Part shown: piece after piece, positions 8,120 through 17,194 of the stretch
Numbering within the stretch: the first letter of the stretch is position 1
Layout: each line of letters starts with the position of its first letter
Assembly: GCA_035933635.1 (NCBI GenBank)
Contig: DASYYY010000021.1
Span: 62,001 to 126,000, forward strand
DNA from: JAKIVR01 sp035933635
Lineage (GTDB): Archaea; Thermoplasmatota; Thermoplasmata; Lutacidiplasmatales; UBA184
DNA length: 64,000 nt
Direction: 5' to 3'
Notes under the pieces: generated by a model
Database searches by the model: none
Seen by the model: the letters and a program-made list of their open reading frames with translations, nothing else
Told to the model about the DNA's origin: nothing
Made by a program: the position numbers and the translations under genes

Positions 8120-8570
8120 TCACCCGCGCTTCGGGATCTTCTCGACCAACACCGCGCAGCGCGCGCGATGGACCACGGCATCCGAGACACTGCCCAATAG
8201 GAACCGGACGGCCGGGCTGCGGCCCCGAGCGCCGAGGACGATCAGGTCCGTTGAGGTCCGCTCGGCCTCTTGGAAGACCGACTCGACCGCGCTCCCTACC
8301 ATGGCGACCGGCCGAGACGAAGAAAGCCCGAGTGCACGAGCTTCGGCGGCGAGCCCCTCGGCGAGTTCCGACGCCCAGTGCGACTCGGTCGGGGCGAGCG
8401 TAGGGGGCGACAACGGGCTGCCGGGGGGACCGAGGAACATCACCGGGGTCGGTTGAACAACGACGATCGTCAGCTCCGCGGCGGGAGACCTTGGCCAGCG
8501 TCAGCGCGGAATCGAACGCGCGGCGCCCGTTCGTTGAACCGTCTGCCGCGAACTGGAGCTTACGGAAGAT
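8120..8570 (-). pseudogene. Universal stress protein (UspA family), frameshifted remnant
   Basis: The C-terminal part is intact from about 8484 down: 'AELTIVVVQPTPVMFLGPPG', then 'STDLIVLGARGRSPAVRFLL' and 'GSVSDAVVHRARCAVLVEKI', the ATP-binding G-2X-G-9X-G(S) signature of UspA proteins. The N-terminal strand and helix ('FRKLQFAADGSTNGRRAFDS', 'ALTLAKVSR') are found just upstream but in a different frame; the frame changes between about 8478 and 8490. No ATG, GTG or TTG is in place for the N-terminal frame. It lies 19 bases after the stop of the large surface protein. Either a real pseudogene or an assembly error of one base. Confidence 0.7.
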
Positions 8571-8589
8571 CGCGGTCCGCGGGCCCTGC

Positions 8590-11500
8590 TCACAACTCGT
8601 CCTCGACCGGATAGAACTCGGCGTCGACCGGAGGCGCGTCCGCCGCGGGGATGGGGGCGTCGGAGTCCTGGGCGCGTACGGACCCCCGGAGGTGGCGGGG
8701 CCCCGACCGGCGCCTCCACCAGTAGACCAGGGCGAGCGCAGCGAGGACCGTCACCGTTCCCCCGGCCAGCTCGGCATCGAGCAGCCAGGGTGTCCCTCCC
8801 CCGGTGGAGTGGGCCCTCGTCTGGGTCAACACGACTGTGACCTGGAGGGGGGCACCGCTGACGACGAAGCTGGTGTTCGCCGGCACGTAGCCCCGAGCCG
8901 TGGCGTTGACCGTGAAGCTACCTACCGGGAGTGAGAGGAAAGCAAGCCCAGAGCTACCCGCGCTCGCGTTCGTCGAGTACGGGACCGAGACCCCGAGCTC
9001 CCCTCGGATGAGCAGGCTGGCCTCCGGGATCGGCGCTCCGCTCCGTGCATCGACGGCGCTCAGCGTCGTCTCGACCAGTAGCAGTGGGAGGATCGCCCGG
9101 AACGGCGCGGTGACCCCCCGGACCGTGATCGCCACGGGAACGGGGGCGACGTACCGGCCGAGGGCGGCGGACGGAGCCACCGTCAAGTTGTAGCTGCCGT
9201 TCGCCAGGCCGAAGGAGAACGCTCCGGCCGAATCGGCCGTCGCGAGGAGTTTCCCGGCGTAGGACACCGTCGCCCCCGGGGCTTCCGCGCCCGACTCGGC
9301 GACCGAGGCCGAACCGCGCACGCCCCAGGCGAACGGCGCGAGAGCGACGGTCAGCCCGGATTGCGGGCCGTGGACGGTCAGTGGGCTCGAGTTCGTCGCG
9401 TAACCGGACGCCGTGACCACGAGCTGGTAGCTCCCCCATGCGAGACTCAGCTCGAACCCCCCGCTCGTGTTGGTCGAGGTGGAGTCCACCGCCACTCCGG
9501 AGCTAACGGCCCGGACGAGCGCCCCATCCACCGGTGCCCCTGGTCCGGTCCCGGAGCTCACCGTCCCGGCGATGGCGAAGTTCTGTCCCGGGCCGAGGTA
9601 GGGCAGATAGATCGTGTTCGCGCTGATCGTCGAGTCGGAGACCGCCGTCACGCTCTCGGACTCGGTCAGGTATCCCGACGAGGAGGCCGAGACGGTGTAC
9701 GGCCCGGGGGCGAGCTGGAAGCTGTACCGGCCCCCCGAGGACGTCGTGCCGGTGGTGCACGCGTAGCTGCCCGAGGGAGGACAGGCGCTGACCGACGCGT
9801 CGGCGATCGGCAGGTCGGTCGACGAGGAGACCACGCTCCCCTCGAGCGTCCCGTTGGGCACGATCTCGAGCGTTCCGACGTTGACGTACTCCCCGGCCTG
9901 GAGCCCCAGGATGAACCCGAACGGGGCGTAGCCTGGGTAGGTGACGTTGAGGTAGTAGGTTCCGGCGGTGACCGCCATGGCGAAGCCCCCGCTGGCGTCG
10001 GTCGCCGCGGGCGAGACGCAGTAGGCGTAGAAGATCACGTCGATCGGGCAGAGCGAAACGTTGGCGTTCCCGACCGGCCCGTCGTCGGGAGCGGCGACGA
10101 CCGTACCGGCGACCTCGGCATCGTTCCACAGCGGGGTCGTGCCGACGTCGACGAAGCAGTCCGAGCACACGACGACGTCGATCGTCGCGTTGGCGACGAA
10201 GCCGTCGGCGGAGAAGGAGATCGCCGTCGTTCCCGGAGGCACTCCGATCCACCAATCGCCCGAGGCGTTGGAGTAGACGGTCTGGCAGGAATATGGGAAC
10301 ACCGTCAGGCACGCCGACGCACCCGCACCCTCGATCGGCTGGTGGTGGAATCCCTCGACGATCCGGCCGGAGACGACCCCGTCGCCGGTCATGTTCAGCG
10401 TCGAGTAGCGGAAGACCGAACCGACGGTGGGCAGCAGCGTCGCGTTCGTGGCATAGTCGGCCTTTTCCACGGCGAAGGAGGCATTGGCCTGCGAGAGTGC
10501 CGAGATCAGGAACTGGCCGAGGCTGTTGGTGAAGACCGGGTTGGTCGCCGGTTGTCCGAGGTCGTTGTCGATGAACACGCTCGCGAGCGCGAGCGGGGAA
10601 CGGGCGACCGGGTCGACGACCGTGAGCGTCGGCGCGACCCCGACGGTGTTCACCTGCTCGCTCGACACCCAGGTGCCGCCGCCGGATCCCCCGAGCGGTC
10701 GGAGAGCGACCGGGGTGGTCGTGCTCGGAAGGACGGTCGCCGTCACATTGCCCGGAACGTACCCCGAGGGACTCGCCGTGATCAGGACCGGGTCGCCCGG
10801 GGGCGCGCTCAGGTTCGTGTAGCCCGAAGCGTCGGAGAGGCCGTAGCCGGTCACCCAGGTACGGTTGTGCGCGTCGTAGGTGGCGGCGCTCACCCCCGCG
10901 AGGGGGATGCCGGCCGACGGGGAGAGCTGCCGAACGTCGAAGGTCACCCATCCATAATGGGAGATGTACAGCGGCGAGAGCGTACGATTCCCCGTCGTCG
11001 CGGGGGCCGTGGCGTTCTCCGATCCTCTCCAATACGACGACCCGCCGGCGGTGATCGAGACGTTCGCCCCCGGCGGGAGGAAGAACTGGTAATCGCCACC
11101 GCCGGTCAAGTTTTCCGACAGGGTGTAGCCGGCCGTTCCCCCGACCTGTGCGGTGACCACGCCGTAGCGCACGGGCAGCCGCGCTCCGGCAGTCCCGGAC
11201 AACGTGGTGCTGTCCCCGACATGTCCTTTGACCGAGCCGTAGAGGCGAAGCTCGGGCGCGGTGGTCGGACCGTCCGGGAGCGTCGTCCCTCCCGCCGGGA
11301 CCGTGATCGTGGCGGAGTAGCCGGAGATCCCCGTGCCGGGGGTACCGTCGGGGGTCGACACGCTCGGTACGGTGATCCGGAAGGTATCGTAGGTGCCGGC
11401 CGGGCCCGAGGCGTTGAACCACCCGGCGGTGTCCGGCGAACTCGGTAGCCCGCAGGTCGTCCCCGTCGGATCGCAGGCCTGGACCGTGGAGCCCTGCGGC

Positions 11501-14409
11501 GCGAGGCCATCGGCGAAGGTCAGGCTGGGCCAAGGACCGTATTCGAGCCGTCCGAGGACGCGCGGATAGGGGTCGAGATGGATCACGCCCAGGTGCACCG
11601 GCGCACCGGTGAGGTTGACGTAGGTCCGGTTCGAATAGAACCCCAGTTCGCTGATCGTGATCACGGTCCCGCCGTTCGTGATCGAGCCGTTGAACCATCC
11701 GCCGAGCGCGGTGGGCGAGTCCGAGAAGCTCTGGCAACCGGAGGAGGTGAGGACCGGGCAGGCCTGGATGGTGTAGCCCCAGAGCGCGTCGCCCGTCCGT
11801 GCGTCGACCACGGAGCCATCGACCCAGGTCGACCCGGCGTTCACCACGCTCGCGGGCGCCAGCCCCTCGGGGCGCTGTCCCGTGCCCACCCCCGTCGGGA
11901 CCAACACGACCTGGCCGAGGTTGGTCAAGCTTCCGGACGAAAGATTCCCCCATGCCGAACCGTCGCTGTAGCCCAACGCCGAAACGTCGAACCGGAACGC
12001 ACTGCCCGGGAAGATCCCTGCGGGTGCCTCGCCGGAGAAAACCCCCCCGGGGTAGGTCGGGCCGAATCCGGACGTGGAGCAGACCGTCGGCTCCGATACC
12101 GGGCAGACCTGAGTGATCGCGCCCGGAACGGGCACTCCGCCCGGCGTAACCGCCGTGCCCACGAACGTGCCGTCCGGCTCGATCCAGATCGTCCCGGAGG
12201 AGTTGAGGCCGGTCACATCGACCCAGGTGCCGTTCGGTGCCTCCCCTTCGGCATCGACGGTCAGGTCCTGCCAACCGGTCGAGACGTTCGCCCAGAACCG
12301 ACCGCTGAGGTCGGTGGTGGCGAACGGGCAGGCGGTGACGGGGACGAGGGTGCCGACCGGGCAGATGGTGACCGAGATCAGCGCGCCCGGTTGGACCACG
12401 CCATCGGCCAGGCGCTCCATAACGCGCCCGGTCACCTCCCCGATGCTGGTGGTGGAGACGTTGATCTCGCGGATGTGATCGCTGGTGACGTTGGCGAGGT
12501 CGAGCTTCGGGGTCAAGGGGCCGAGGAGGTTGCAGCAGTACGGCCGGACGTACACCCAGGTGACGTTCGAGACCGCGACGGACTGGCTCGTCACCGACAG
12601 CCGCGACGGACCCGGCGGGACGGCGACGCAGAACTGGGCGGGGTCCAGCTGGCCGCGACAATTGCCCCCACCCACCACATTTCCCCCGCACCACCCGCTC
12701 TCGTCGGTCGAGCAGGCTTGGACCGTGAAGCCGCCGGGAGGGGCGGAACCGGTCCCTTGCGCGACCACCCGTCCGCTGACCCATCCGCCCGGTGTCAGGT
12801 CGATCGTTCCAATGTCGATCACCTGCCCGGCGCTGGCGTTGAACCAGGTGGTGTTGCCGAACACCGGAAGGAACCCCGCGGTCCCGTTCGAGGTGCCGTG
12901 GCCCACGATGTCGAACTCCACACGAAGTGGCGGGACCAGGACCATCTGCCCGGCCGTGAAGTCCCGGTAGCTCTGCGTCGCGGGATCGCAATGATCGGGA
13001 ATGACCCACGCCGAGTTGTTGACCTTCGGTAGCGGATTGATGTGGACCAGGATGAGCCCGGAGAGGCTGCACGGGATGACGTAGCCGCCGGAGTTGCTCG
13101 CGACCGACGCCGGCGGATTGCCGCCGGTCAGGCCGGTCCGAAAGACCGCGATGGCTTCGGGGGTGAGACGGACCGGCACGATGATCGTGGTGTACTCCGA
13201 TCCGAACGGGACCGCCGGGATCTCCGTGATGTTCTCCAGGAATCCGAGGACCTCGACGACGAGGTAGGTCGGGCCGGGCAGCGCCCAGACCGTCTGGTTC
13301 TCGTGGGCGCCGTCGAACGGGCAGGCGTTGGTGTCGCGAGCGCATGCAGCGAGGTACATCCAAGGTTCCGGCGAGGGGAGGATCGGTTTGCCGGTCAGGT
13401 CGTCGATGAGCTGGACGTTCAGCGCGACCCCCCGGGGGAGATAGACATCGCCGAGGTCGATCGTTGAGTTGGGCGCGCCGTTAACGAACGTCTGGTTCGG
13501 ACCGTAGGGTCCGTGGGGGTCCCTCGGAGTGAACGACACGTACGACGGGACGGGCGGAAGCTCGACATCGAACGTCCCGTTCGAGCCGGTGACGGCCGTG
13601 GAGCCGAGGAGCGTGCCGTCGCGCGAGGAGCCGGCGATACTGACGTTCACCGCGGGCTCGTGGGTCCGGTCCGCCCCCACTACCCGTCCCATGACGTAGA
13701 AGTCGTGGACGAGCTGGACCTCTCCGAGGTCCGTGGTGGAGCCGTTCGGGACCTGGATGACCGTGTCGTTCTCGAGGTAGTGCACGTCCGAGACGGCGAG
13801 GATCGACGGTCCCGAGGCGCCCGTAAGGGAGAAGGTTCCTCCGGAACCGCTCGTGGCGTAGGCGCAGCTTGACGTGGCGCACGAGAAGGTCGGTGCGGCC
13901 TCGAGCGTGAGGTTCACCCCGGCGAGCCCGCGCAGGCTCACCGAGTCCACGACTTGCCCGGTCACCGTACCCGAGCCGCCGACCGAGGAGTGGGCCACGG
14001 CCGGATGGCGGGAAGTGCTCGCGGCGGGGGCTCGCATCGCGGCGGAAGAGGCGTTTGCAAGAGTCGAACGGTTGAAGGGGTTAGATTCGTGGAGCGCCCC
14101 GGCGATGGCCTGTTGCTGCCGGATATAGTACGGCAGGAGCTGCTCGATCGGGATAGTGGCGCCGTCGCGTAGTTCGAACGGTCCCAGAGCCGTAGGCGGG
14201 GCGGGTCCACCCCGTGACGTCGCAAGCGCCGAACTGTGATGCGCCTCCCGCGGGGCCGCGTTCGCGGCGGAGGAAGTCGGCAGCGTGGGAACGGCCATCA
14301 CGGTGAGCACCGCCAGCAGGATGGCACCGATCCATCGCGCTCGAGTACGTCCGAGCGCGCGCATCCGGTTGGTAGGGGCGGCCGAAACTTCCGGATGCGC
14401 GCGGCTCAT
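8590..14409 (-). CDS. Giant surface protein of carboxypeptidase-regulatory-like repeats
   Basis: 1,939 residues: a signal/anchor helix near residues 25-45 ('WIGAILLAVLTVMAVPTLP'), a Ser/Ala-rich segment, then more than a dozen transthyretin-like beta domains of the carboxypeptidase-regulatory type ('GQVVDSVSLRGLAGVNLTLE', 'GSVVSSSTDLPIADASVSAC'), a C-terminal membrane helix ('GTVTVLAALALVYWWRRRSG') and an acidic cytoplasmic tail. Many N-x-S/T sequons suggest glycosylation. At least nine repeats carry a Cys pair of the form 'ACP....C' placed at the same point, so one disulfide per domain is likely. Such proteins build the cell coat or bind outside ligands. ATG 14409 is used rather than an earlier in-frame codon because the signal then starts close to the N-terminus. 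Confidence 0.82.
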   Translation of the reverse strand: MSRAHPEVSAAPTNRMRALGRTRARWIGAILLAVLTVMAVPTLPTSSAANAAPREAHHSSALATSRGGPAPPTALGPFELRDGATIPIEQLLPYYIRQQQAIAGALHESNPFNRSTLANASSAAMRAPAASTSRHPAVAHSSVGGSGTVTGQVVDSVSLRGLAGVNLTLEAAPTFSCATSSCAYATSGSGGTFSLTGASGPSILAVSDVHYLENDTVIQVPNGSTTDLGEVQLVHDFYVMGRVVGADRTHEPAVNVSIAGSSRDGTLLGSTAVTGSNGTFDVELPPVPSYVSFTPRDPHGPYGPNQTFVNGAPNSTIDLGDVYLPRGVALNVQLIDDLTGKPILPSPEPWMYLAACARDTNACPFDGAHENQTVWALPGPTYLVVEVLGFLENITEIPAVPFGSEYTTIIVPVRLTPEAIAVFRTGLTGGNPPASVASNSGGYVIPCSLSGLILVHINPLPKVNNSAWVIPDHCDPATQSYRDFTAGQMVLVPPLRVEFDIVGHGTSNGTAGFLPVFGNTTWFNASAGQVIDIGTIDLTPGGWVSGRVVAQGTGSAPPGGFTVQACSTDESGWCGGNVVGGGNCRGQLDPAQFCVAVPPGPSRLSVTSQSVAVSNVTWVYVRPYCCNLLGPLTPKLDLANVTSDHIREINVSTTSIGEVTGRVMERLADGVVQPGALISVTICPVGTLVPVTACPFATTDLSGRFWANVSTGWQDLTVDAEGEAPNGTWVDVTGLNSSGTIWIEPDGTFVGTAVTPGGVPVPGAITQVCPVSEPTVCSTSGFGPTYPGGVFSGEAPAGIFPGSAFRFDVSALGYSDGSAWGNLSSGSLTNLGQVVLVPTGVGTGQRPEGLAPASVVNAGSTWVDGSVVDARTGDALWGYTIQACPVLTSSGCQSFSDSPTALGGWFNGSITNGGTVITISELGFYSNRTYVNLTGAPVHLGVIHLDPYPRVLGRLEYGPWPSLTFADGLAPQGSTVQACDPTGTTCGLPSSPDTAGWFNASGPAGTYDTFRITVPSVSTPDGTPGTGISGYSATITVPAGGTTLPDGPTTAPELRLYGSVKGHVGDSTTLSGTAGARLPVRYGVVTAQVGGTAGYTLSENLTGGGDYQFFLPPGANVSITAGGSSYWRGSENATAPATTGNRTLSPLYISHYGWVTFDVRQLSPSAGIPLAGVSAATYDAHNRTWVTGYGLSDASGYTNLSAPPGDPVLITASPSGYVPGNVTATVLPSTTTPVALRPLGGSGGGTWVSSEQVNTVGVAPTLTVVDPVARSPLALASVFIDNDLGQPATNPVFTNSLGQFLISALSQANASFAVEKADYATNATLLPTVGSVFRYSTLNMTGDGVVSGRIVEGFHHQPIEGAGASACLTVFPYSCQTVYSNASGDWWIGVPPGTTAISFSADGFVANATIDVVVCSDCFVDVGTTPLWNDAEVAGTVVAAPDDGPVGNANVSLCPIDVIFYAYCVSPAATDASGGFAMAVTAGTYYLNVTYPGYAPFGFILGLQAGEYVNVGTLEIVPNGTLEGSVVSSSTDLPIADASVSACPPSGSYACTTGTTSSGGRYSFQLAPGPYTVSASSSGYLTESESVTAVSDSTISANTIYLPYLGPGQNFAIAGTVSSGTGPGAPVDGALVRAVSSGVAVDSTSTNTSGGFELSLAWGSYQLVVTASGYATNSSPLTVHGPQSGLTVALAPFAWGVRGSASVAESGAEAPGATVSYAGKLLATADSAGAFSFGLANGSYNLTVAPSAALGRYVAPVPVAITVRGVTAPFRAILPLLLVETTLSAVDARSGAPIPEASLLIRGELGVSVPYSTNASAGSSGLAFLSLPVGSFTVNATARGYVPANTSFVVSGAPLQVTVVLTQTRAHSTGGGTPWLLDAELAGGTVTVLAALALVYWWRRRSGPRHLRGSVRAQDSDAPIPAADAPPVDAEFYPVEDEL

Positions 14410-14568
14410 GGCGAGGTCCGGTGAAGGCACGGGCTGCCCTTTAGCGGAGCCGGGGCCATGCCCCGAGCACCCCCGTGCGGGACGCACGGTCCGACCCGTC
14501 CTCCTCGCGGTCTATACTCGGGCTTATGAAACGAGCCGCGAGTTCGGCGGGGGGAAGCCGCCGGGGGA

Positions 14569-15276
14569 GTGCAACCGCTAGTGGTCGGGACGGATGGAGA
14601 GCTCGTTCTCCTATCGTTGGTCGTGCTCTCGGCGCTCACGTTCGTTCTCGGCGGATTCGAGACCCGGCGTTGGCTGTCGTTCCGGCGTCGCAGCGAGCTC
14701 TACTGGAGCGTCGGGCTCGTGCTCGTCGGGATCACCCTGGCACAGGAAGCGGCGGTGTACGCGGGGTACGACGCCGGGCCGTTCCTCGCCTTCTACTTCC
14801 TGCTCGTCGCGTTGCTCGTCGGGATCCTCTCGCTCGGCTCGGCGGAGCTCGCCTTCGGTCCCAGGTGGCGCCGAGTCTACGCGGCCTATCTAGCCGCCGC
14901 GTCAGCGCTGGTGGCGTACTTCTGTTTCGCCGGTCCCATCTCCGCCCAGGTCGTCACCGCCGGGGTCGTCACCGGGAGCCCGGGCGTGGGAGTGATCGTC
15001 GCTTCCTCCCTGGTGACATTCCCTGCGGCGGCGATCATGGCCGGCGGGGCGATACTCGGAGTGGTCCGCGGACGCCGCTGGAACCTGGCCTACATCGCGG
15101 CGGGTATCCTGGTCATCAGCGCCGCCGGGAGCCTGTACATCGCGTCGTTCCCCGTCACGTTGTACTACGCAGAGTTCGCCGGCGTACTCCTCCTCTTCTT
15201 CGGGTTTGTCCGACTCCCCGCCCCGAGCCCTGCGCCGAGCGGCGCCGGCGTCGGTGGGCCCGCGACCGGCGAGTGA
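14569..15276 (+). CDS. Seven-helix membrane protein of unknown function
   Basis: 235 residues with about seven predicted membrane helices and a short Pro/Ala-rich C-terminal tail; I do not recognise the family. The layout (helix 1 out-in, then basic loops 'ETRRWLSFRRRSE' and 'GPRWRRVY' on the inside) suggests a cytoplasmic-side positive charge pattern. It starts with GTG just after GGGGGA. Divergent from the giant surface protein, with about 160 bases between the starts. No Lys in the last helix for a retinal, so it is not a rhodopsin. Confidence 0.65.
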   Translation: MQPLVVGTDGELVLLSLVVLSALTFVLGGFETRRWLSFRRRSELYWSVGLVLVGITLAQEAAVYAGYDAGPFLAFYFLLVALLVGILSLGSAELAFGPRWRRVYAAYLAAASALVAYFCFAGPISAQVVTAGVVTGSPGVGVIVASSLVTFPAAAIMAGGAILGVVRGRRWNLAYIAAGILVISAAGSLYIASFPVTLYYAEFAGVLLLFFGFVRLPAPSPAPSGAGVGGPATGE

Positions 15277-15400
15277 CGCCGGGAGCGTCCGGGGCGCCGG
15301 ACCCCCCTGCCCGCGGCGCGCCGAAGCAGCCGGCGCCGAAGTCGAGATATGGCCCTGGCGCAGGACGGGGGCCGTCAGCCGTGCGAACGAAGGAGACTCA

Positions 15401-15541
15401 GTGATCCAAGACGGAACGGTCGTCTGCGACAATTGCAAGGCGAAGATCACTCGCGTGGTCGACCTACCCACCGACGACTGGCAGCGGCTCCACAACCTGT
15501 GCGCGACCTGCTTCGCAAGCCGCGCGGCGAGCGCGGTCTGA
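15401..15541 (+). CDS. Small zinc-ribbon protein (46 residues)
   Basis: A 46-residue protein with two CxxC knuckles ('VVCDNCKAKI' and 'NLCATCFASR') about 23 residues apart, the pattern of a treble-clef or zinc ribbon. It begins with GTG 12 bases after the start of AAGGAG, a good Shine-Dalgarno site. The size and the lack of other domains suggest a partner protein in transcription, translation or RNA handling, but the function is not known. It is followed 27 bases later by the Nudix gene in the same direction. Confidence 0.7.
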   Translation: MIQDGTVVCDNCKAKITRVVDLPTDDWQRLHNLCATCFASRAASAV

Positions 15542-15568
15542 GCCCGATGCGCCCCCGGTAGGTCCACC

Positions 15569-15976
15569 GTGCCGAAGTTTCCGCCGTGTCCGAAGCTGAC
15601 GGCGGACGCGTTCTGGGTCGCCCGCGGTCGACTCTTGCTTGTCCAGCGGGGACACCCGCCCTTCCGCGGAAACTGGGCACTGCCGGGCGGGTTCGTCGAG
15701 GCCGGCGAGACGACGGAGCACGCCGTGGAGCGGGAGCTTTGGGAGGAGACCGGGCTGCGCGCCAAGGCGGTGGGCCTGGTGGGCGTCTATTCGGACCCCA
15801 AGCGGGACCCCCGAGGGCCGACAGTCACGGTCGCCTATCGCATGCGGGGCCGACCGACGGTCCCACGTGCGGGGGACGACGCGGATTCGGCGAAGTGGAT
15901 ACCGTTGGAGCGGTTGCCGATTCTGGCGTTCGACCACGCCAAGATCGTGGCGGACGGCCGCCGGTCGACCCGATAG
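15569..15976 (+). CDS. Nudix hydrolase
   Basis: 135 residues with a complete Nudix box (residues about 32-54): G-x5-E-x7-REUxEE-x-GU is satisfied by 'GGFVEAGE' followed by 'RELWEETGL'. Nudix enzymes cleave nucleoside diphosphates linked to another group using Mg2+ held by the box glutamates. The 'LLLVQRGHPPFRGNWALPGG' lead-in and the 'GVYSDPKRDPRG' segment are typical of ADP-ribose pyrophosphatase-like or NTP-cleaning members; the substrate is not certain. It starts with GTG. Confidence 0.88.
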   Translation: MPKFPPCPKLTADAFWVARGRLLLVQRGHPPFRGNWALPGGFVEAGETTEHAVERELWEETGLRAKAVGLVGVYSDPKRDPRGPTVTVAYRMRGRPTVPRAGDDADSAKWIPLERLPILAFDHAKIVADGRRSTR

Positions 15977-16018
15977 CGCATCGATCCGGCGTCGCCGCCG
16001 TTCGCGGCGGTGGAGACC

Positions 16019-16162
16019 CTAGTCCTCGCGCGCGTTGCGCTCGTAGGAGGCGTCGCTCGCCCGTTTCAGGCGAGCGCCGTCGCGGTCGCAGATCGGCCGG
16101 GCGCTGGGAGGGACGTCGATGACGTACCCCCCGCCACACTTCGGGCACTCGTAGTACGGCAT
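16019..16162 (-). CDS. Small zinc-binding protein (47 residues)
   Basis: A 47-residue protein starting 'MPYYECPKCGGGYVIDVPPS', with a CxxC knuckle at residues 6-9 and one further Cys at 'ICDRDGARL' (about residue 27), so a zinc ribbon with an Asp or His replacing the fourth ligand is possible. The C-terminus is rich in Arg, Asp and Glu. The ATG lies about 31 bases from a strong TATA box, which gives a leaderless transcript and is the main support that this short frame is a gene. It converges with the Nudix gene. Confidence 0.65.
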   Translation of the reverse strand: MPYYECPKCGGGYVIDVPPSARPICDRDGARLKRASDASYERNARED

Positions 16163-16192
16163 GGAAACTCCAGGCCGGCTTCATGGCGACCG

Positions 16193-16200
16193 TATATAAA
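16193..16200. promoter_or_regulatory. TATA box TATATAAA between two divergent genes
   Basis: A consensus archaeal TATA box. Read on the minus strand (TTTATATA) it is about 31 bases before the ATG of the 47-residue zinc protein (16162). Read on the plus strand it is about 42 bases before the GTG of the methyltransferase (16242). One box may therefore serve both genes. Confidence 0.7.
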
Positions 16201-16241
16201 GCGCGACGGTCCGGCCGACGGGGCAGCTGCGGGGGCGGTCG

Positions 16242-17153
16242 GTGAAGGCGCCACGGGTCCGGAACACGGTCGCCGTGGGGGACGCGCCCTCCCGGCGTTT
16301 CCGAGAGCTCGACGAGTACCGCGTCGACCGCGAGTGGCAGCGGTACGAGGGCAATGCGCTGCGCGAGCTGTTCCGCGTGCTGCGCGTGCGCTTCCTTCGG
16401 CGTCATCGCCCCGAGGTCGCGGGCCCGGTCCTCGAGATCGGCCCGGGCCCCGGACGCTTTTCCGCGGAGCTGGGGGACCCGGATCATCCGCGCATCCTCA
16501 TCGATCTCTCCGTGCGGGCCTTACGAGCGGCCCGAGGCCACCTTTCCGGCCGACCGGTCGCGCAGGTCGGCGCCTCCGAGTTCGTTCGGGGCGATGCCCG
16601 AAGGCTACCCGTACGGCCCGGCCGGTTCTCCCAATGCATCCTTCTGGGAAACGCGCTGGGCTTCGCCGGAGGCGAGGGCAGCTCGATCCTCGCGGAAACG
16701 GCCGAACGACTGGTCGCCGGAGGGAGCCTGCTCCTCGAGGTGGTCGCCGGCGCCGGGGAACACTCGGCCTACCTCCGCCGCCTGCCGACCGGCGCGATGC
16801 GGCGCACGTTGGCCGCTCCGATCACCGCCGTGCTTCCCCGCGTCGACCGGGAAGGCTTCCTACCGCAGGCCGAGCGCAAACGCACGGTCTCCGAGTTCCG
16901 CCGGTACACGCCCGAAACGCTCAGCCGCGAGCTCACTGGCCTGGGTCTGGAAGTCGGGGAGGTCCTCGCGGTGGCGCCGGCGCTCGGGGCGTTGCCGGAC
17001 CGGGTCGAGGTCGTCCGGCGCGACCCGCGCGCGTGGGATCGGCTCATCGAACTCGAGGAGGCGATCGGCCTTCGCCCCGAGCGTTGGAGTCGCGCGGCGG
17101 CCCTACTTGTGGCGGCACGGCGCGCGGACGGCACCGGAGGCAGGATTAAGTAG
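16242..17153 (+). CDS. Class I SAM-dependent methyltransferase
   Basis: 303 residues. The Rossmann core shows motif I 'VLEIGPGPGRFSAELG' (near residue 63), an acidic residue ending strand 2 ('ILIDLSVRAL'), 'EFVRGDARRLPV' and motif IV-like 'FSQCILLGNALGF', followed by 'LAETAERLVAGGSLLLEVV'. This binds S-adenosylmethionine and transfers its methyl group; the acceptor (small molecule, lipid or protein) is not visible. The 40-residue N-terminal helix region is Arg-rich. It shares a TATA box with the divergent small zinc protein. Confidence 0.82.
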   Translation: MKAPRVRNTVAVGDAPSRRFRELDEYRVDREWQRYEGNALRELFRVLRVRFLRRHRPEVAGPVLEIGPGPGRFSAELGDPDHPRILIDLSVRALRAARGHLSGRPVAQVGASEFVRGDARRLPVRPGRFSQCILLGNALGFAGGEGSSILAETAERLVAGGSLLLEVVAGAGEHSAYLRRLPTGAMRRTLAAPITAVLPRVDREGFLPQAERKRTVSEFRRYTPETLSRELTGLGLEVGEVLAVAPALGALPDRVEVVRRDPRAWDRLIELEEAIGLRPERWSRAAALLVAARRADGTGGRIK

Positions 17154-17194
17154 CGAGCCGTCGCAAGGAACGAATCGCTCCTTCGTTCTCCTCC

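Noticed and set aside
9503..13363. A 1,286-codon open frame on the minus strand and several plus-strand frames of 480-700 codons (for example 9361-11448 and 11578-13032) across the giant surface gene
   Set aside because: They are other-frame readings of the surface protein gene: Arg/Pro/Gly-rich, without motifs, membrane helices or start sites. High GC makes stops rare in all frames.
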